The translations under genes were made by a program, and so were the position numbers. A model generated the notes under the pieces. That model did not search any database, was not told the DNA's origin, and saw nothing but the letters and a program-made list of their open reading frames with translations. Positions 43,617 through 52,200 of a DNA stretch of 64,000 nucleotides are shown in pieces. Every line of letters begins with the position of its first letter. Within the stretch, counting starts at the first letter, position 1. Source of the DNA: Pseudomonas promysalinigenes (GTDB taxonomy: Bacteria > Pseudomonadota > Gammaproteobacteria > Pseudomonadales > Pseudomonadaceae); the NCBI RefSeq assembly GCF_014269025.2, contig NZ_CP077094.1:372001-436000 (forward strand), given 5' to 3'.

Positions 43617-44368
43617 AGGGCTATCCCTTTGTGCCAGACCCGTTGCTGGGTGACGGTGTGGTAAGGCGGGCGGTTCAGCTCGTAGGCCATGCTCATGGCA
43701 TCGAGCATGCTCCAGAGGATATCCAGTTTGAATTGCAGGATCTCCAGCATGCGCTCCTGGCCCGCCCGGGTGGTGTAGTGCTGCAGGGTGATCGCCAGGC
43801 CATGTTCCACATCGCGTCGGGCCTGGCCCAGGCGAGTGCGGAAATACTCGTAACCGGCCGGGTCGATCCACGGGTAGTGTTGCGGCCAGCTGTCCAGGCG
43901 CGATTGGTGGATCTGCGGGGCGAACAGTTCGGTCAACGAGCTGCTGGCCGCTTCCTGCCAACTCGCACGGCGGGCGAAATTGACATAGGCATCCACGGCA
44001 AAGCGCACGCCTGGCAGCACCAGCTCTTGTGAACGCAGCTGATCAGGGTCCAGACCCACTGCTTGACCCAAGCGCAGCCAGGCTTCGATACCGCCATCTT
44101 CACCCGGTGCGCCGTCGTGGTCGAGCAGGCGCTGGATCCACTCACGGCGCACTTCGCGATCCGGGCAGTTGGCCAGGATCGCGGCATCCTTCATCGGGAT
44201 GTTGACCTGGTAGTAGAAGCGGTTGGCCACCCAGCCTTGAATCTGCTCTCGGCTGGCGCGGCCTTGATACATCGCCACATGGTAGGGGTGGTGAATGTGG
44301 TAGTACGCGCCCTTGGCGCGCAGGGCCTGTTCGAATTCGGCAGGTGACAATGGCAGTGCGTCGCTCAC
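43613..44368 (-). CDS. pqqC: Pyrroloquinoline-quinone synthase PqqC
   Basis: PqqC does the last step, ring closure and an eight-electron oxidation to give PQQ, without a metal. The 251-aa helical-bundle protein has family motifs [21 protein letters not shown] and the HQSR/HYPWI active-site region. It is nine bases after pqqB and overlaps pqqD by four bases. Confidence 0.96.
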   Translation of the reverse strand: MSDALPLSPAEFEQALRAKGAYYHIHHPYHVAMYQGRASREQIQGWVANRFYYQVNIPMKDAAILANCPDREVRREWIQRLLDHDGAPGEDGGIEAWLRLGQAVGLDPDQLRSQELVLPGVRFAVDAYVNFARRASWQEAASSSLTELFAPQIHQSRLDSWPQHYPWIDPAGYEYFRTRLGQARRDVEHGLAITLQHYTTRAGQERMLEILQFKLDILWSMLDAMSMAYELNRPPYHTVTQQRVWHKGIAL

Positions 44369-44377
44369 GGGGCCTCC

Positions 44378-45289
44378 TTACAACTCGATGCTCATGCCGT
44401 CGAAGGCGACTTCCACCCCACGACGCTGGACCTCGGCGCGCTCGGGTGAGTCTTCATCGAGGATTGGGTTGGTGTTGTTGATGTGGATGAGCACCTTACG
44501 TTGCCGTGGGAAGCCGTCGAGCACTTCGAGCATGCCGCCGGGGCCGTTCTGCGCCAGGTGGCCCATCTCGCGGCCGGTGCGGGTGCCGACACCGCGCCGC
44601 TGCATTTCATCATCCTCCCACAGCGTGCCGTCGACCAGCAGGCAGTCGGCACTGTGCATCATCTGCAGCAGTTTGGCGTCGACCTGGCCGAGGCCGGGTG
44701 CGTAGAACAGCTTGCCCCCTGTGCGGGAATCCTCGACCAGCAGGCCAAGGTTGTCGCCCGGGTGCGGGTCGAAGCGGTGCGGCGAGTAGGGCGGCGCTGC
44801 GCTGCGCAGGGGGAACGGTGTGAATCTGAGGTTTGGGCAGGCGTCGATAACGAAGCTGCCCTCAAGCTCGATGCGATTCCACTGCAGTCCGCCGTTCCAG
44901 TGGCTGAGCATGTTGAACAGCGGGAAGCCGGTGGTCAGGTCTTGGTGGACCATGTCCGTGCACCAGACCTGGTGCGGGCAGCCTTCGCGCAGGCTGAGCA
45001 GGCCGGTGGTGTGGTCGATCTGGCTGTCGAGCAGGACGATAGCGTTGATGCCGGTATCGCGCAGTGCGCGCGCAGGCTGCATGGGCGCGAAGGCCTGCAG
45101 TTGGGCGCGAATGTCGGGCGAAGCGTTGCACAGGATCCAGTGCTCACCGTCGTCGGACAAGGCAATGGACGACTGGGTTCGTGCCGTGGCGCGCAGGCTA
45201 CCATCGCGAAAGCCCTTGCAGTTCACGCAGTTGCAGTTCCACTGCGGGAAACCCCCGCCGGCGGCGGAACCGAGAATCTGGATGTACAT
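44378..45289 (-). CDS. pqqB: PQQ biosynthesis protein PqqB
   Basis: A 303-aa metallo-beta-lactamase-fold protein, thought to hydroxylate the Tyr-derived ring of the intermediate. The N-terminus [19 protein letters not shown] is the family signature, and CNCVNC follows as a zinc site. The metal motif is [12 protein letters not shown] start at 45289 with AAGGAG six bases upstream rather than at a longer frame. It follows pqqA after an intergenic hairpin that may dampen its expression relative to pqqA. Confidence 0.95.
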   Translation of the reverse strand: MYIQILGSAAGGGFPQWNCNCVNCKGFRDGSLRATARTQSSIALSDDGEHWILCNASPDIRAQLQAFAPMQPARALRDTGINAIVLLDSQIDHTTGLLSLREGCPHQVWCTDMVHQDLTTGFPLFNMLSHWNGGLQWNRIELEGSFVIDACPNLRFTPFPLRSAAPPYSPHRFDPHPGDNLGLLVEDSRTGGKLFYAPGLGQVDAKLLQMMHSADCLLVDGTLWEDDEMQRRGVGTRTGREMGHLAQNGPGGMLEVLDGFPRQRKVLIHINNTNPILDEDSPERAEVQRRGVEVAFDGMSIEL

Positions 45290-45319
45290 GGCCACTCCTT
45301 CTGCGAAAAGCCGTATCCG

Positions 45320-45352
45320 AAAAACGACGACGCCCCGGCGGGCCGAGGCGTC
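45320..45352 (-). terminator. Attenuator-like hairpin between pqqA and pqqB
   Basis: On the minus strand, GACGCC and GGCGTC arms (45329-45334 and 45347-45352) form a hairpin followed within four bases by TTTTT. This is a partial terminator just after the 23-codon pqqA. It would make the precursor peptide more abundant than the enzymes, a common arrangement in pqq operons. Confidence 0.75.
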
Positions 45353-45369
45353 ATGCCGCACAGCAAGGC

Positions 45370-45441
45370 TTAGCGGTTGGCGAAGTACATGGTCACTTCA
45401 AAGCCGATACGCAGGTCAGTGTAAGCTGGTTTGGTCCACAT
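45370..45441 (-). CDS. pqqA: PQQ precursor peptide PqqA
   Basis: A 23-aa peptide, [20 protein letters not shown] plus ANR. The conserved Glu and Tyr of EVTMY are the residues that PqqE links to make the PQQ skeleton. AAGGAG seven bases upstream and the position ahead of pqqB make the call certain. It is below the size most gene finders accept. The rest of the peptide is presumably removed by proteases, with PqqF a candidate. Confidence 0.97.
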
Positions 45442-45481
45442 GGGCGTTCTCCTTCCGGATGGGTTGTGTTCGCTTCACTAC

Positions 45482-45534
45482 TACTCGAGTGCTGATTCGA
45501 GTAAGAGGTTCCGCTGACTGAGATAGCGTTATCT
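45482..45534. promoter_or_regulatory. Two dyads in the pqqA promoter region
   Basis: TACTCGA-N8-TCGAGTA (45482-45503) is a perfect 7-bp inverted repeat 41 bp upstream of pqqA. A second dyad, AGATA-GCGT-TATCT, lies at 45521-45534, next to a minus-strand -10-like TAAGAT at about 45530-45535. They mark the likely promoter and regulator site for the operon. No regulator is named. Confidence 0.4.
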
Positions 45535-45609
45535 TACAAGAAATTTTTGTACCGAAAGGTTAATTGTTTGATAAGCGCCCTTGCAGCAAACGTAATAATC
45601 CACCCTGGA

Positions 45610-47889
45610 TCACTTCCAGGAGCTGTCCGGCGCTGCGGCATTGGCCACGCAAAGCCAAGCGTGATCTTCAGCGAGCAACTGGCGAAGCAGACCATCCAGA
45701 TCCGCTTGTCGCACGTCCAGAATAGCCCGTTTCAAACCCCTCAAATCGTCAGGTTCAGCGGCCAATCGTGCTTGCCATGCCCATTCGGCTACATCGGCGT
45801 TGGCCATGGCGGGTTCGTCGAACTGCTCGGCCAGGGCCTTGCGCGCATGCTCGTCCAGTGTCACACCATTGCGTAGAAGCGCGTGCAGGTGGCCGAGGAT
45901 TTCTGCCTGGCTGGCATGTGGCGACTGCACGCCGAATAGCAGGCCACCTACGCCCTCGATCTGACGAAAGGTACTGAATACCGCGTAGCCTAATTGCAAC
46001 TCGACCCGCAGGCGTTGATACACCGGCCCCTGCAGGCTCTGGGCCAGTAGGCGGCCGCAGCCTTGCTGCCCGTCAGGCACGGGGCAAAACAGCAGAAGGG
46101 CATTTTCACTGCCAGGCACATTGGCCCGCTGCCAGCGGCGGCCAGCCCAGCGGGCCGCAGGTGAAGGCGACACACCTTGGCCAGGGCAGCTTTGCAGCAA
46201 TGCACCCAGAGCCTGCAACGCATCTGTATCGAAGCCTACGGCCAGGCCGTGCCAGCGGCTGTGCTGCCAGGCGTCGTCGAGCTGCGTTTGGTCAGCCGCG
46301 CAGTGCGCCTGGGGTTCTGCGCGTGAGCCGAGTACGGCATCCGGCAACTGACCGATCAAGGCTCTGATAGGTATCAGGGCGGGGGCTTCAGGTGCAGGGG
46401 ACGGCCAGTCGCAAGGTGCCTGCAAGCTCGTCAGGGCCTGGGCGGTGGCGCGTATCACCGCTGCGGGGTGCCCAGCACAGCGCAGTTGCCAGTAGTCACC
46501 GGCCCCACTGAATTGCAATTGCACGCCGGCCTGCTCGCAGCGCATCTGTAAAGGCTGCAAGGCACGTTCAAGTCCCCGCTGAAGAGGCCGACGCGAGGGT
46601 GATGCTATGTGCCAACGCAGAAACAGCGCTGCATGGTGCCGGGTTGGCGGCAACAGGCTGCTGACACTGAGTGAAGGCGGCAGCGCTCCTGCCTGATGAG
46701 CGGGCATCTCGTCGAGCAACAAGGGGTCAGGCTCGGGCAACTGCCATGGGTGGGTGGCGCGTTGTGGCAATTGCTCGAGCAGCGCCGCAAGTGCGGTGAG
46801 CCCTTGGCTGTCCAGTGCCGCAAATGGCTGCGCGGCGCTGTCTGCGCGGGCCAGCGCCAAGGCGCCGGCACTGCGCTGGCGACGCTGCTGCAAAAGTCCG
46901 AACGCCTGGTTGAGCGTTGTGGGCGATGCTTGGCGAATATAGCCGAACCAGCCGTGCAACAGCTTCAGTACCTCGCTGCTATCGGCACAGGGGTTGAGCT
47001 TCAAATCGATGTGCCAGAGCAGTTGCCCGGCGAAAGCATACAACTGCTCGACTTTGCACTCCTTGAGCCATCCCCGGCGCTGCAGTTCACCTAGCCAACT
47101 GCCGGGGCGGTTGTCGCTGAGGTTGGCCATCAGCAGCGCCAATGCCCGTTCTGCCCCTGCCGGCAGGCCCTGATGGGCGAACAGTAGCGGCTCGCCACTG
47201 GCCAAAACCGGCGGCATAGCTTGTGGTACCGCGGCCGCCCGTTTGAAGATGCCCGCCAATCGTCTGCCGAGTCGTTCCAGTTCATCCAGCGGCTGTGGCC
47301 CGCAGAGGCTCAGGGTAATCTGGCCGGCGTGATAGAAGCGTTGGTGAAACCCCACGAGGGCATCCTGGAAAGCACTGCTCTGCAGTGGGAGGGAATAACG
47401 GTTACCGGCATGAAAAGCGCTGAGCGGGTGATTGCCCGCTACTGATTGCAGCAGAGCAAACTGCTGTTGAGCCTGAGGGTTGCGCGACCAGGCGATGAAT
47501 TCGGCGTGGATCACCTCACGCTCGCGCCGCTGGCGCTCGATGCCAAGGTCAGGTTCGGCAAGCATCTGGCACAGACGCTCCAGCCCCCCGGCCAAGGCGG
47601 CAGGCGGGACTTCGAAGAAAAAGTCGGTGGTGCGTTCACGGGTACTGGCATTGACTTGGCCGCCCAAGGCCTGAACGTAGCGCATAAGCCCATCTTCCAG
47701 TGGGAAGCGCGCTGTACCCAGGAAGAACAGGTGTTCAAGAAAGTGCGCCAGGCCAGGCCACTGGGGCGCAGCATCATGGCTGCCGGCGTGCACGCGCAGG
47801 GCCGCAGCCGAGCGCTTGAGATGTGGCGCATGGCGTAATATCAGCTGCAGGCCGTTGGCCAGCGTGACGTGGCTGTTGGTGTCGCTCAT
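45610..47889 (-). CDS. pqqF: PQQ biosynthesis metalloprotease PqqF
   Basis: A 759-aa M16-family (insulinase/pitrilysin-like) protease. The inverted zinc motif is HFLEH near residue 50, with the downstream Glu in REVIHAEF. The second M16 half is weakly conserved and inactive-like, as usual. PqqF is thought to cut PqqA after cross-linking, with or without a partner. I start at MSDTNSHVTLANGLQL (47889); a GTG three codons earlier is possible. It stands upstream of pqqA on the same strand, 168 bp away, and 63 bp after davA. Confidence 0.9.
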   Translation of the reverse strand: MSDTNSHVTLANGLQLILRHAPHLKRSAAALRVHAGSHDAAPQWPGLAHFLEHLFFLGTARFPLEDGLMRYVQALGGQVNASTRERTTDFFFEVPPAALAGGLERLCQMLAEPDLGIERQRREREVIHAEFIAWSRNPQAQQQFALLQSVAGNHPLSAFHAGNRYSLPLQSSAFQDALVGFHQRFYHAGQITLSLCGPQPLDELERLGRRLAGIFKRAAAVPQAMPPVLASGEPLLFAHQGLPAGAERALALLMANLSDNRPGSWLGELQRRGWLKECKVEQLYAFAGQLLWHIDLKLNPCADSSEVLKLLHGWFGYIRQASPTTLNQAFGLLQQRRQRSAGALALARADSAAQPFAALDSQGLTALAALLEQLPQRATHPWQLPEPDPLLLDEMPAHQAGALPPSLSVSSLLPPTRHHAALFLRWHIASPSRRPLQRGLERALQPLQMRCEQAGVQLQFSGAGDYWQLRCAGHPAAVIRATAQALTSLQAPCDWPSPAPEAPALIPIRALIGQLPDAVLGSRAEPQAHCAADQTQLDDAWQHSRWHGLAVGFDTDALQALGALLQSCPGQGVSPSPAARWAGRRWQRANVPGSENALLLFCPVPDGQQGCGRLLAQSLQGPVYQRLRVELQLGYAVFSTFRQIEGVGGLLFGVQSPHASQAEILGHLHALLRNGVTLDEHARKALAEQFDEPAMANADVAEWAWQARLAAEPDDLRGLKRAILDVRQADLDGLLRQLLAEDHAWLCVANAAAPDSSWK

Positions 47890-47952
47890 GCTAACCACAG
47901 GTATCCATTGATGAATGCGGGCTCATCCGCGACTGGGCGGGGTGGCGACCCC

Positions 47953-48747
47953 TCAGCCTCTACGCCAATTCAACTCCTGACGCAGATCGGTCAGATAGGG
48001 GAATGCTTGGCGTGCTCGCATCAGGCGGTCGTGTTCCAGGTCTGCCAGCAAAAGGCACTCGTCGCGCCCGGCCATGGCCAGCAAACTGCCGTCCGGCCCG
48101 ATGATGCTGCTTTGCCCGCAGTACTGGATCTCGTCCTCAGCGCCGCAATAGTTGGCGTACACCAAGTAGCACTGATTCTCCTGCGCCCGCGAGCGCACGG
48201 TCACCTGGCAGACGAAGTCGTACGGCACCATGTTAGCGGTCGGCACAAGGATCAGCTCGGCCCCCGCCAGCGCCAGGCGCCGGGCGTTTTCCGGGAATTC
48301 GATGTCATAGCAGATCAGCAGGCCGAGCTTCCAGCCTTGCAGCTCCACCACCGGGAAGTGATCGGCACCTGCGCTGAACATCGCCCGATCCAGCTCGCCG
48401 AACAGGTGAGTCTTGCGGTAATTGCACAGGCTGCTGCCATGGGCGTCGATCAACTGCACACTGTTGTAGATCGCCCCGTCCTCGGCGCGCTCGGGATAGC
48501 CGTAAACGATGGCGATGCGGTGCGCCTGAGCGATCTCCACCACCTCCATGGCCGAAGGGCCATCTTCGGCTTCGGCCAGCCGTTCTGCCTGGGCCAGGCC
48601 GATGTTGTAGCCGCTCAGGAACATCTCCGGGCACACCAGCAACTGTGCGCCTCGCTCGGCCGCCAGGTGCGCCTGGTGGCGCAGGCGTTGCAGGTTACCG
48701 GGTACATCCAACGGGCTGGGGGTACCCTGAAACAGAGCGATGCGCAT
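47953..48747 (-). CDS. davA: 5-aminopentanamidase (delta-aminovaleramidase)
   Basis: DavA hydrolyses 5-aminopentanamide to 5-aminovalerate plus ammonia in lysine catabolism. The 264-aa nitrilase-superfamily protein shows the triad in order: Glu in VCPEMFLSGYN, Lys in NYRKTHLFGE and Cys in GLLICYDIEFPE. GGAGG five bases before ATG at 48747 fixes the start; a longer upstream frame is not supported. It lies 13 bp after davB, so the pair is an operon, as PP_0382-PP_0383 in P. putida KT2440. Confidence 0.93.
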   Translation of the reverse strand: MRIALFQGTPSPLDVPGNLQRLRHQAHLAAERGAQLLVCPEMFLSGYNIGLAQAERLAEAEDGPSAMEVVEIAQAHRIAIVYGYPERAEDGAIYNSVQLIDAHGSSLCNYRKTHLFGELDRAMFSAGADHFPVVELQGWKLGLLICYDIEFPENARRLALAGAELILVPTANMVPYDFVCQVTVRSRAQENQCYLVYANYCGAEDEIQYCGQSSIIGPDGSLLAMAGRDECLLLADLEHDRLMRARQAFPYLTDLRQELNWRRG

Positions 48748-48760
48748 GTTGCCTCCTTGG

Positions 48761-50443
48761 TTAGTCAGCCAGGGCGATGGGGCCGATCTGGTCGAACACG
48801 TCGCCAGGGCCTGGGTTTTCTGGGTGTGTATGGCCACCGAAGTGGTTCATGATACCCCACACCGCGTTGAGCGATGTCTGCACCGCGCCCTCGACCCAGG
48901 CCGGGGTCCAGGACACGTCGTCGCCAGCGATGAATATGCCCTTGTGTTCGGCGGGCATGTCTTGCTGCATGAAGTGTGCGTACATGCGCTGGTTATAGCG
49001 GTAGTGGCCCGGCAGCGCGCCTTTGAAAGCGCCGAGGAAGTGCGGGTCGGCCTCCCAGGAAATGGTGATCGGGTCGCCGATGATATGCCCGGCAATATCG
49101 GTTTTCGGATAGATCTTCTTCAGTGCATCCAGGGCAAGCTGCACGCGCTTCTCAACCGGATGCGGCAACATCTTCAAAGCGTCGCTCATCCACGCGTAGG
49201 ACAGGCAAATCACGCCCGGCTTGTCGTCACCGTTGTCGAACAGATAGGTGCCGCGGGTCAGGCGGTCGGTCAATGTCATGCTCATCAGGTCGCGGCCGGT
49301 CTGCGGGTCTTTATCCTTCCAGAACGGCCGGTCGACCATGACGAAGGTTTTCGACGACTGCATGTAACGGGTGCGGTCCAAGGCCATCCACATTTTTTGC
49401 GAGAACAGCGACTCTTCACAGTCGATCTGGGTAGTCAGCAGCCAGCTCTGGCAGGTGGCGAGCACCGCACCGTAATGGCGTGTGTCACCCCAATTGTCGG
49501 TGACGGCCAAGCGCCCGTCGGCGGCCCGTGCTATGCGTTTTACTCCTGAGCGTGGTGCGCCGCCATGCAAAGCGCTCAGGCTGGTGCCTTCTGGCCAATG
49601 GGCGCAGCGCTCCGGCACATGGCGCCAGATACCTTGTGGCACCTGTTCAACGCCCCCTACGATCAGGTGCTGATGGTCGTCGCAATTGGTCATCACCACG
49701 CGGAAGATCTCCAGCATGGAGTTGGGGAAGTCCGAATCCCAGCCCCCGGTGCCGAAACCGACCTGGCCGAACACTTCGCGGTGCTGGAAACTCAACTGGG
49801 CAAACGAGCGCGAAGTGGCGACGAAATCGTAGAACGTGCGGTCGTCCCACAGCGGCACCAGCTTGTTCCACAGGGCTTTGAGCCGAGGTACGTCCCGCTC
49901 GCGGATCGCCTGCTGGATGTCGGCAAACTGTGCACCGCTTTCCAGCGCATCAGCCCAGGCATCGGCGACCTCATGGAACAGCTTGGGCAAGTCGCTGGCC
50001 TTTTCGGCGTAGTACGTCTGGCCTTCAAGGTCGATCACCGTACTGCCCGAGGCTGAGGTCAGCGGGTTGGGGAAGGGTTTGGTTTGCAGGCCGAGCTTGT
50101 CGACGTAATGGTAGAAGGCGGTGGACGAGACTGGAAAACGCATGCCGCCCAGTTCAGCGATGATGCCATCGGTGCCGTTGAAGGCTTGCGAGCGCAAGCG
50201 CCCTCCGAGTTTCGAGGCCTCATACACAACCGGCTTGAGGCCGAGCTTCATCAATTCGTAAGCGGCGACCAGGCCTGCGATGCCTGCGCCGACGATCGCG
50301 ACTTCTTCGCCGTGGCGCTCGGCTGGAATAGTGCCCAGGCCGGCCGGGTGTTCTAGCCAGTCATCGAAGCCGAACGGGAAGTCTGGGCCGAAAATGGTGA
50401 TGGGTTTTTTGCCGTCGGCGGGGTGGCGGTTTTTCTTGTTCAT
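48761..50443 (-). CDS. davB: L-lysine 2-monooxygenase
   Basis: DavB is the FAD oxygenase that turns lysine into 5-aminopentanamide, CO2 and water, the first step of the aminovalerate route. The 560-aa protein has a GxGxxG dinucleotide motif in VAIVGAGIAGLVAAYE near residue 50 and the amine-oxidase fold throughout. It is related to tryptophan 2-monooxygenase, its alternative annotation, but the davA partner argues for lysine. The gene lies 184 bp after the Lrp-like regulator gene on the same strand. Confidence 0.9.
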   Translation of the reverse strand: MNKKNRHPADGKKPITIFGPDFPFGFDDWLEHPAGLGTIPAERHGEEVAIVGAGIAGLVAAYELMKLGLKPVVYEASKLGGRLRSQAFNGTDGIIAELGGMRFPVSSTAFYHYVDKLGLQTKPFPNPLTSASGSTVIDLEGQTYYAEKASDLPKLFHEVADAWADALESGAQFADIQQAIRERDVPRLKALWNKLVPLWDDRTFYDFVATSRSFAQLSFQHREVFGQVGFGTGGWDSDFPNSMLEIFRVVMTNCDDHQHLIVGGVEQVPQGIWRHVPERCAHWPEGTSLSALHGGAPRSGVKRIARAADGRLAVTDNWGDTRHYGAVLATCQSWLLTTQIDCEESLFSQKMWMALDRTRYMQSSKTFVMVDRPFWKDKDPQTGRDLMSMTLTDRLTRGTYLFDNGDDKPGVICLSYAWMSDALKMLPHPVEKRVQLALDALKKIYPKTDIAGHIIGDPITISWEADPHFLGAFKGALPGHYRYNQRMYAHFMQQDMPAEHKGIFIAGDDVSWTPAWVEGAVQTSLNAVWGIMNHFGGHTHPENPGPGDVFDQIGPIALAD

Positions 50444-50627
50444 GAATGGACCTTGCCAGAGCGGCTGCGCGTGGGGCGGAGCCTGAGTATAGGAGATGGC
50501 TGTAGGTCATTTTATGAAGGGTGGTGCTCGTTATTAAGATGCATAACGTCGTCGGAATGCATGTTTATCTGTCATTTCGACGGGTGCGTTGACTATTTCG
50601 ATGGCTCCGGCTTGCGCAATGCCAAAG

Positions 50628-51089
50628 TCAAACCGGCTGCCCGCGGTCGACCTTGCTGCTGAGGATGATCGATGTGGTGGTTTTCTCCACACCCTCGACG
50701 CTGCCAATCTGGTCCAGCAGTTGGTCCAGTTGCTCTGGCGAATCGCTGCGCAGCCAGGCCACGTAATCGAATTCGCCGCTCACCGCACACAGTTGTTGCA
50801 CTTGCCCCATGGCGCTTAGCCGCCGCACCACTTCCTTGCCGGAACGTGGCTGGACCTTGATGCCCACATAGGCTTGCAACCCACCGCCACTCAGGCGTTG
50901 GCCCAGGCGCACTCCGTAGCCGGTGATCACCTTGTTCTTCTCCAGACGTTCCAGGCGCGAGTTGACCGTGGTGCGCGCAATGCCCAGTTGCCTAGCCAGG
51001 GTAGCGACGCTTTCGCGGGCGTTGATCTGCAGCAGGGCGAGCAACTGGCGGTCGATTTCGTCGAGAATGATGGGGCGGGCGTCCGACAT
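50628..51089 (-). CDS. Lrp/AsnC-family transcriptional regulator
   Basis: A 153-aa regulator. The N-terminal helix-turn-helix is [38 protein letters not shown], and a RAM (Lrp-type ligand) domain covers about residues 65-145. It is next to davB-davA on the same strand, so it is a candidate lysine-responsive local regulator; the gene order alone suggests this. The GTG/ATG choice is clear: ATG at 51089. Its own start is 238 bases from the divergent acyltransferase. Confidence 0.92.
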   Translation of the reverse strand: MSDARPIILDEIDRQLLALLQINARESVATLARQLGIARTTVNSRLERLEKNKVITGYGVRLGQRLSGGGLQAYVGIKVQPRSGKEVVRRLSAMGQVQQLCAVSGEFDYVAWLRSDSPEQLDQLLDQIGSVEGVEKTTTSIILSSKVDRGQPV

Positions 51090-51282
51090 GGCAGGGTCTC
51101 TACGGTGGGTTCGCTAGCCTATCCAGCGCTATAGCAGCAGGGCAAGCCCAGCTTGAGTTGCCAGGCAGGCAGCGAAGCGCTTTTGTTCACTTCTTATACA
51201 TGGTGCGGTGTCTGCGAGTACGGCGGCGCCCTTTGTGGTGCTGGGCGGGTTAGAATCCATGCCCGATGGTTTTCATGACAGA

Positions 51283-51307
51283 CATTCGGCCACCGTCTGG
51301 CCGAATG
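51283..51307 (+). other. Perfect hairpin just upstream of the acyltransferase ribosome-binding site
   Basis: CATTCGGCC (51283-51291), ACCGTCT, GGCCGAATG (51299-51307): 9-bp perfect arms in the leader. It ends ten bases before AGGAG. It may be an operator or an mRNA structure that affects translation. No T-run follows, so it is not a standard terminator. Confidence 0.45.
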
Positions 51308-51327
51308 CTGAACATTCAGGAGCAGTG

Positions 51328-52011
51328 ATGCGGGTCACGGATTGGTATTGGAAGCGCTGGATTCGCCGTCGCGGGCTGAAGTTCAGCACCGCTGTCTCAG
51401 AGCTCAGTAGCAAGTCCACCCTCAAGATCGAGGAAGGGGTACGCATCGGGGAAGTCGCTATCGATACCCGCGAGCTTAGCGTAGGGGCGAACACCTACAT
51501 CCGCAGCGAATGCCTGTTGCAGGTAGTCGGCTCCATTGGCCGCTTCTGTTCGATCAGTACCGGTGTTGTTCTTGGCCAGGAAAAGCACACACACCCGTTG
51601 AACTGGCTAAGCACACATCCTTTCCAGTACACGGACACAGGCCTTGAGTACACCGCTCGTTTTGATCTTGCAACGATCGGCCATGACGTGTGGATTGGCC
51701 ATGCTGCCATGGTCATGGAAGGGGTGTCGGTCGGCACAGGTGCCGTCATCGCAACCCGTTCGTTGGTCACCAAGGATGTACCGCCCTACGCGGTGGTTGC
51801 TGGCGTCCCAGCCAAGGTCATCCGTTACCGATTCCCCCCTGAAGTGATCGAGCGCCTGTTGGCGTCGCAGTGGTGGGAGCGTGACATCGAGCAACTGAAG
51901 GCGCTTCCCTTGGATGATCCGGCTGCATGCCTCGAAGCGCTGGAGAGCATTCCAAAGGTAGGTTATCGGACAATCCAGATTACGCGGCGAGGGTGCCAAG
52001 AGCTGGTTTGA
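51328..52011 (+). CDS. Hexapeptide-repeat acyltransferase (CatB-related O-acetyltransferase)
   Basis: A 227-aa left-handed beta-helix acetyltransferase of the xenobiotic acetyltransferase type. The catalytic region is HDVWIGHAAMVMEGVSVGTG, followed by the coil IATRSLVTKDVPPYAVVAGVPAKVIRYRF. The family includes VatD and CatB, but members in core genomes often modify sugars or glycans, so antibiotic resistance should not be assumed. I start at 51328 because AGGAG is five bases upstream; upstream starts would add a region without support. A bidirectional terminator follows, and the tRNA lies convergently. Confidence 0.85.
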   Translation: MRVTDWYWKRWIRRRGLKFSTAVSELSSKSTLKIEEGVRIGEVAIDTRELSVGANTYIRSECLLQVVGSIGRFCSISTGVVLGQEKHTHPLNWLSTHPFQYTDTGLEYTARFDLATIGHDVWIGHAAMVMEGVSVGTGAVIATRSLVTKDVPPYAVVAGVPAKVIRYRFPPEVIERLLASQWWERDIEQLKALPLDDPAACLEALESIPKVGYRTIQITRRGCQELV

Positions 52012-52047
52012 ATCTTGGGCTGTTCGGGTGCTGCCCCCTGAAAAACC

Positions 52048-52074
52048 AAAAAGCCGCGCAGAGCGCGGCTTTTT
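52048..52074. terminator. Bidirectional rho-independent terminator (acyltransferase and tRNA)
   Basis: AAAAAGCCGCGC (52048-52059), AGA, GCGCGGCTTTTT (52063-52074). The A-run and T-run give a terminator on both strands, serving the acyltransferase on plus and the tRNA on minus. Confidence 0.93.
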
Positions 52075-52079
52075 GTATT

Positions 52080-52156
52080 TGGTGGGCCCACACGGACTCG
52101 AACCGTGGACCAAAGGATTATGAGTCCTCTGCTCTAACCAACTGAGCTATAGGCCC
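52080..52156 (-). tRNA. tRNA with anticodon CAU, most likely tRNA-Ile2 (lysidine type)
   Basis: A complete 77-nt tRNA with encoded CCA end. The anticodon loop reads CTCATAA (anticodon CAU), which on its own could be elongator Met or Ile2. The acceptor stem begins GGGCCTA, giving C4-G69 and C5-G68 pairs, the determinants that TilS uses to find tRNA-Ile2; elongator Met has U4-A69 and A5-U68 in E. coli. The variable region TTGGTC also resembles E. coli tRNA-Ile2. With the C34 changed to lysidine it would read AUA. The gene is 16 bases after the rmcA stop and has its own promoter overlapping that stop. Confidence 0.9.
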
Positions 52157-52171
52157 TCAGTAAGTGCCGGG

Positions 52172-52200
52172 ATTATAACGAGGGTTTCGATACCGTGCCA
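52172..52200 (-). promoter_or_regulatory. tRNA promoter embedded in the 3' end of the rmcA gene
   Basis: On the minus strand, a perfect -10 TATAAT lies at 52177-52172, and the TAA stop of rmcA (52173-52175) is part of it. A GC-rich discriminator (CCCGGC) follows, typical of stable-RNA promoters. The -35 is weak, TGGCAC at about 52195-52200. The tRNA begins about 16 bases downstream. Confidence 0.55.

Noticed and set aside
51328..52011. Acyltransferase as a chloramphenicol or streptogramin resistance gene
   Set aside because: The fold fits the xenobiotic acetyltransferase group, but the gene has no mobile context and the family includes many sugar O-acetyltransferases; resistance is not supported.
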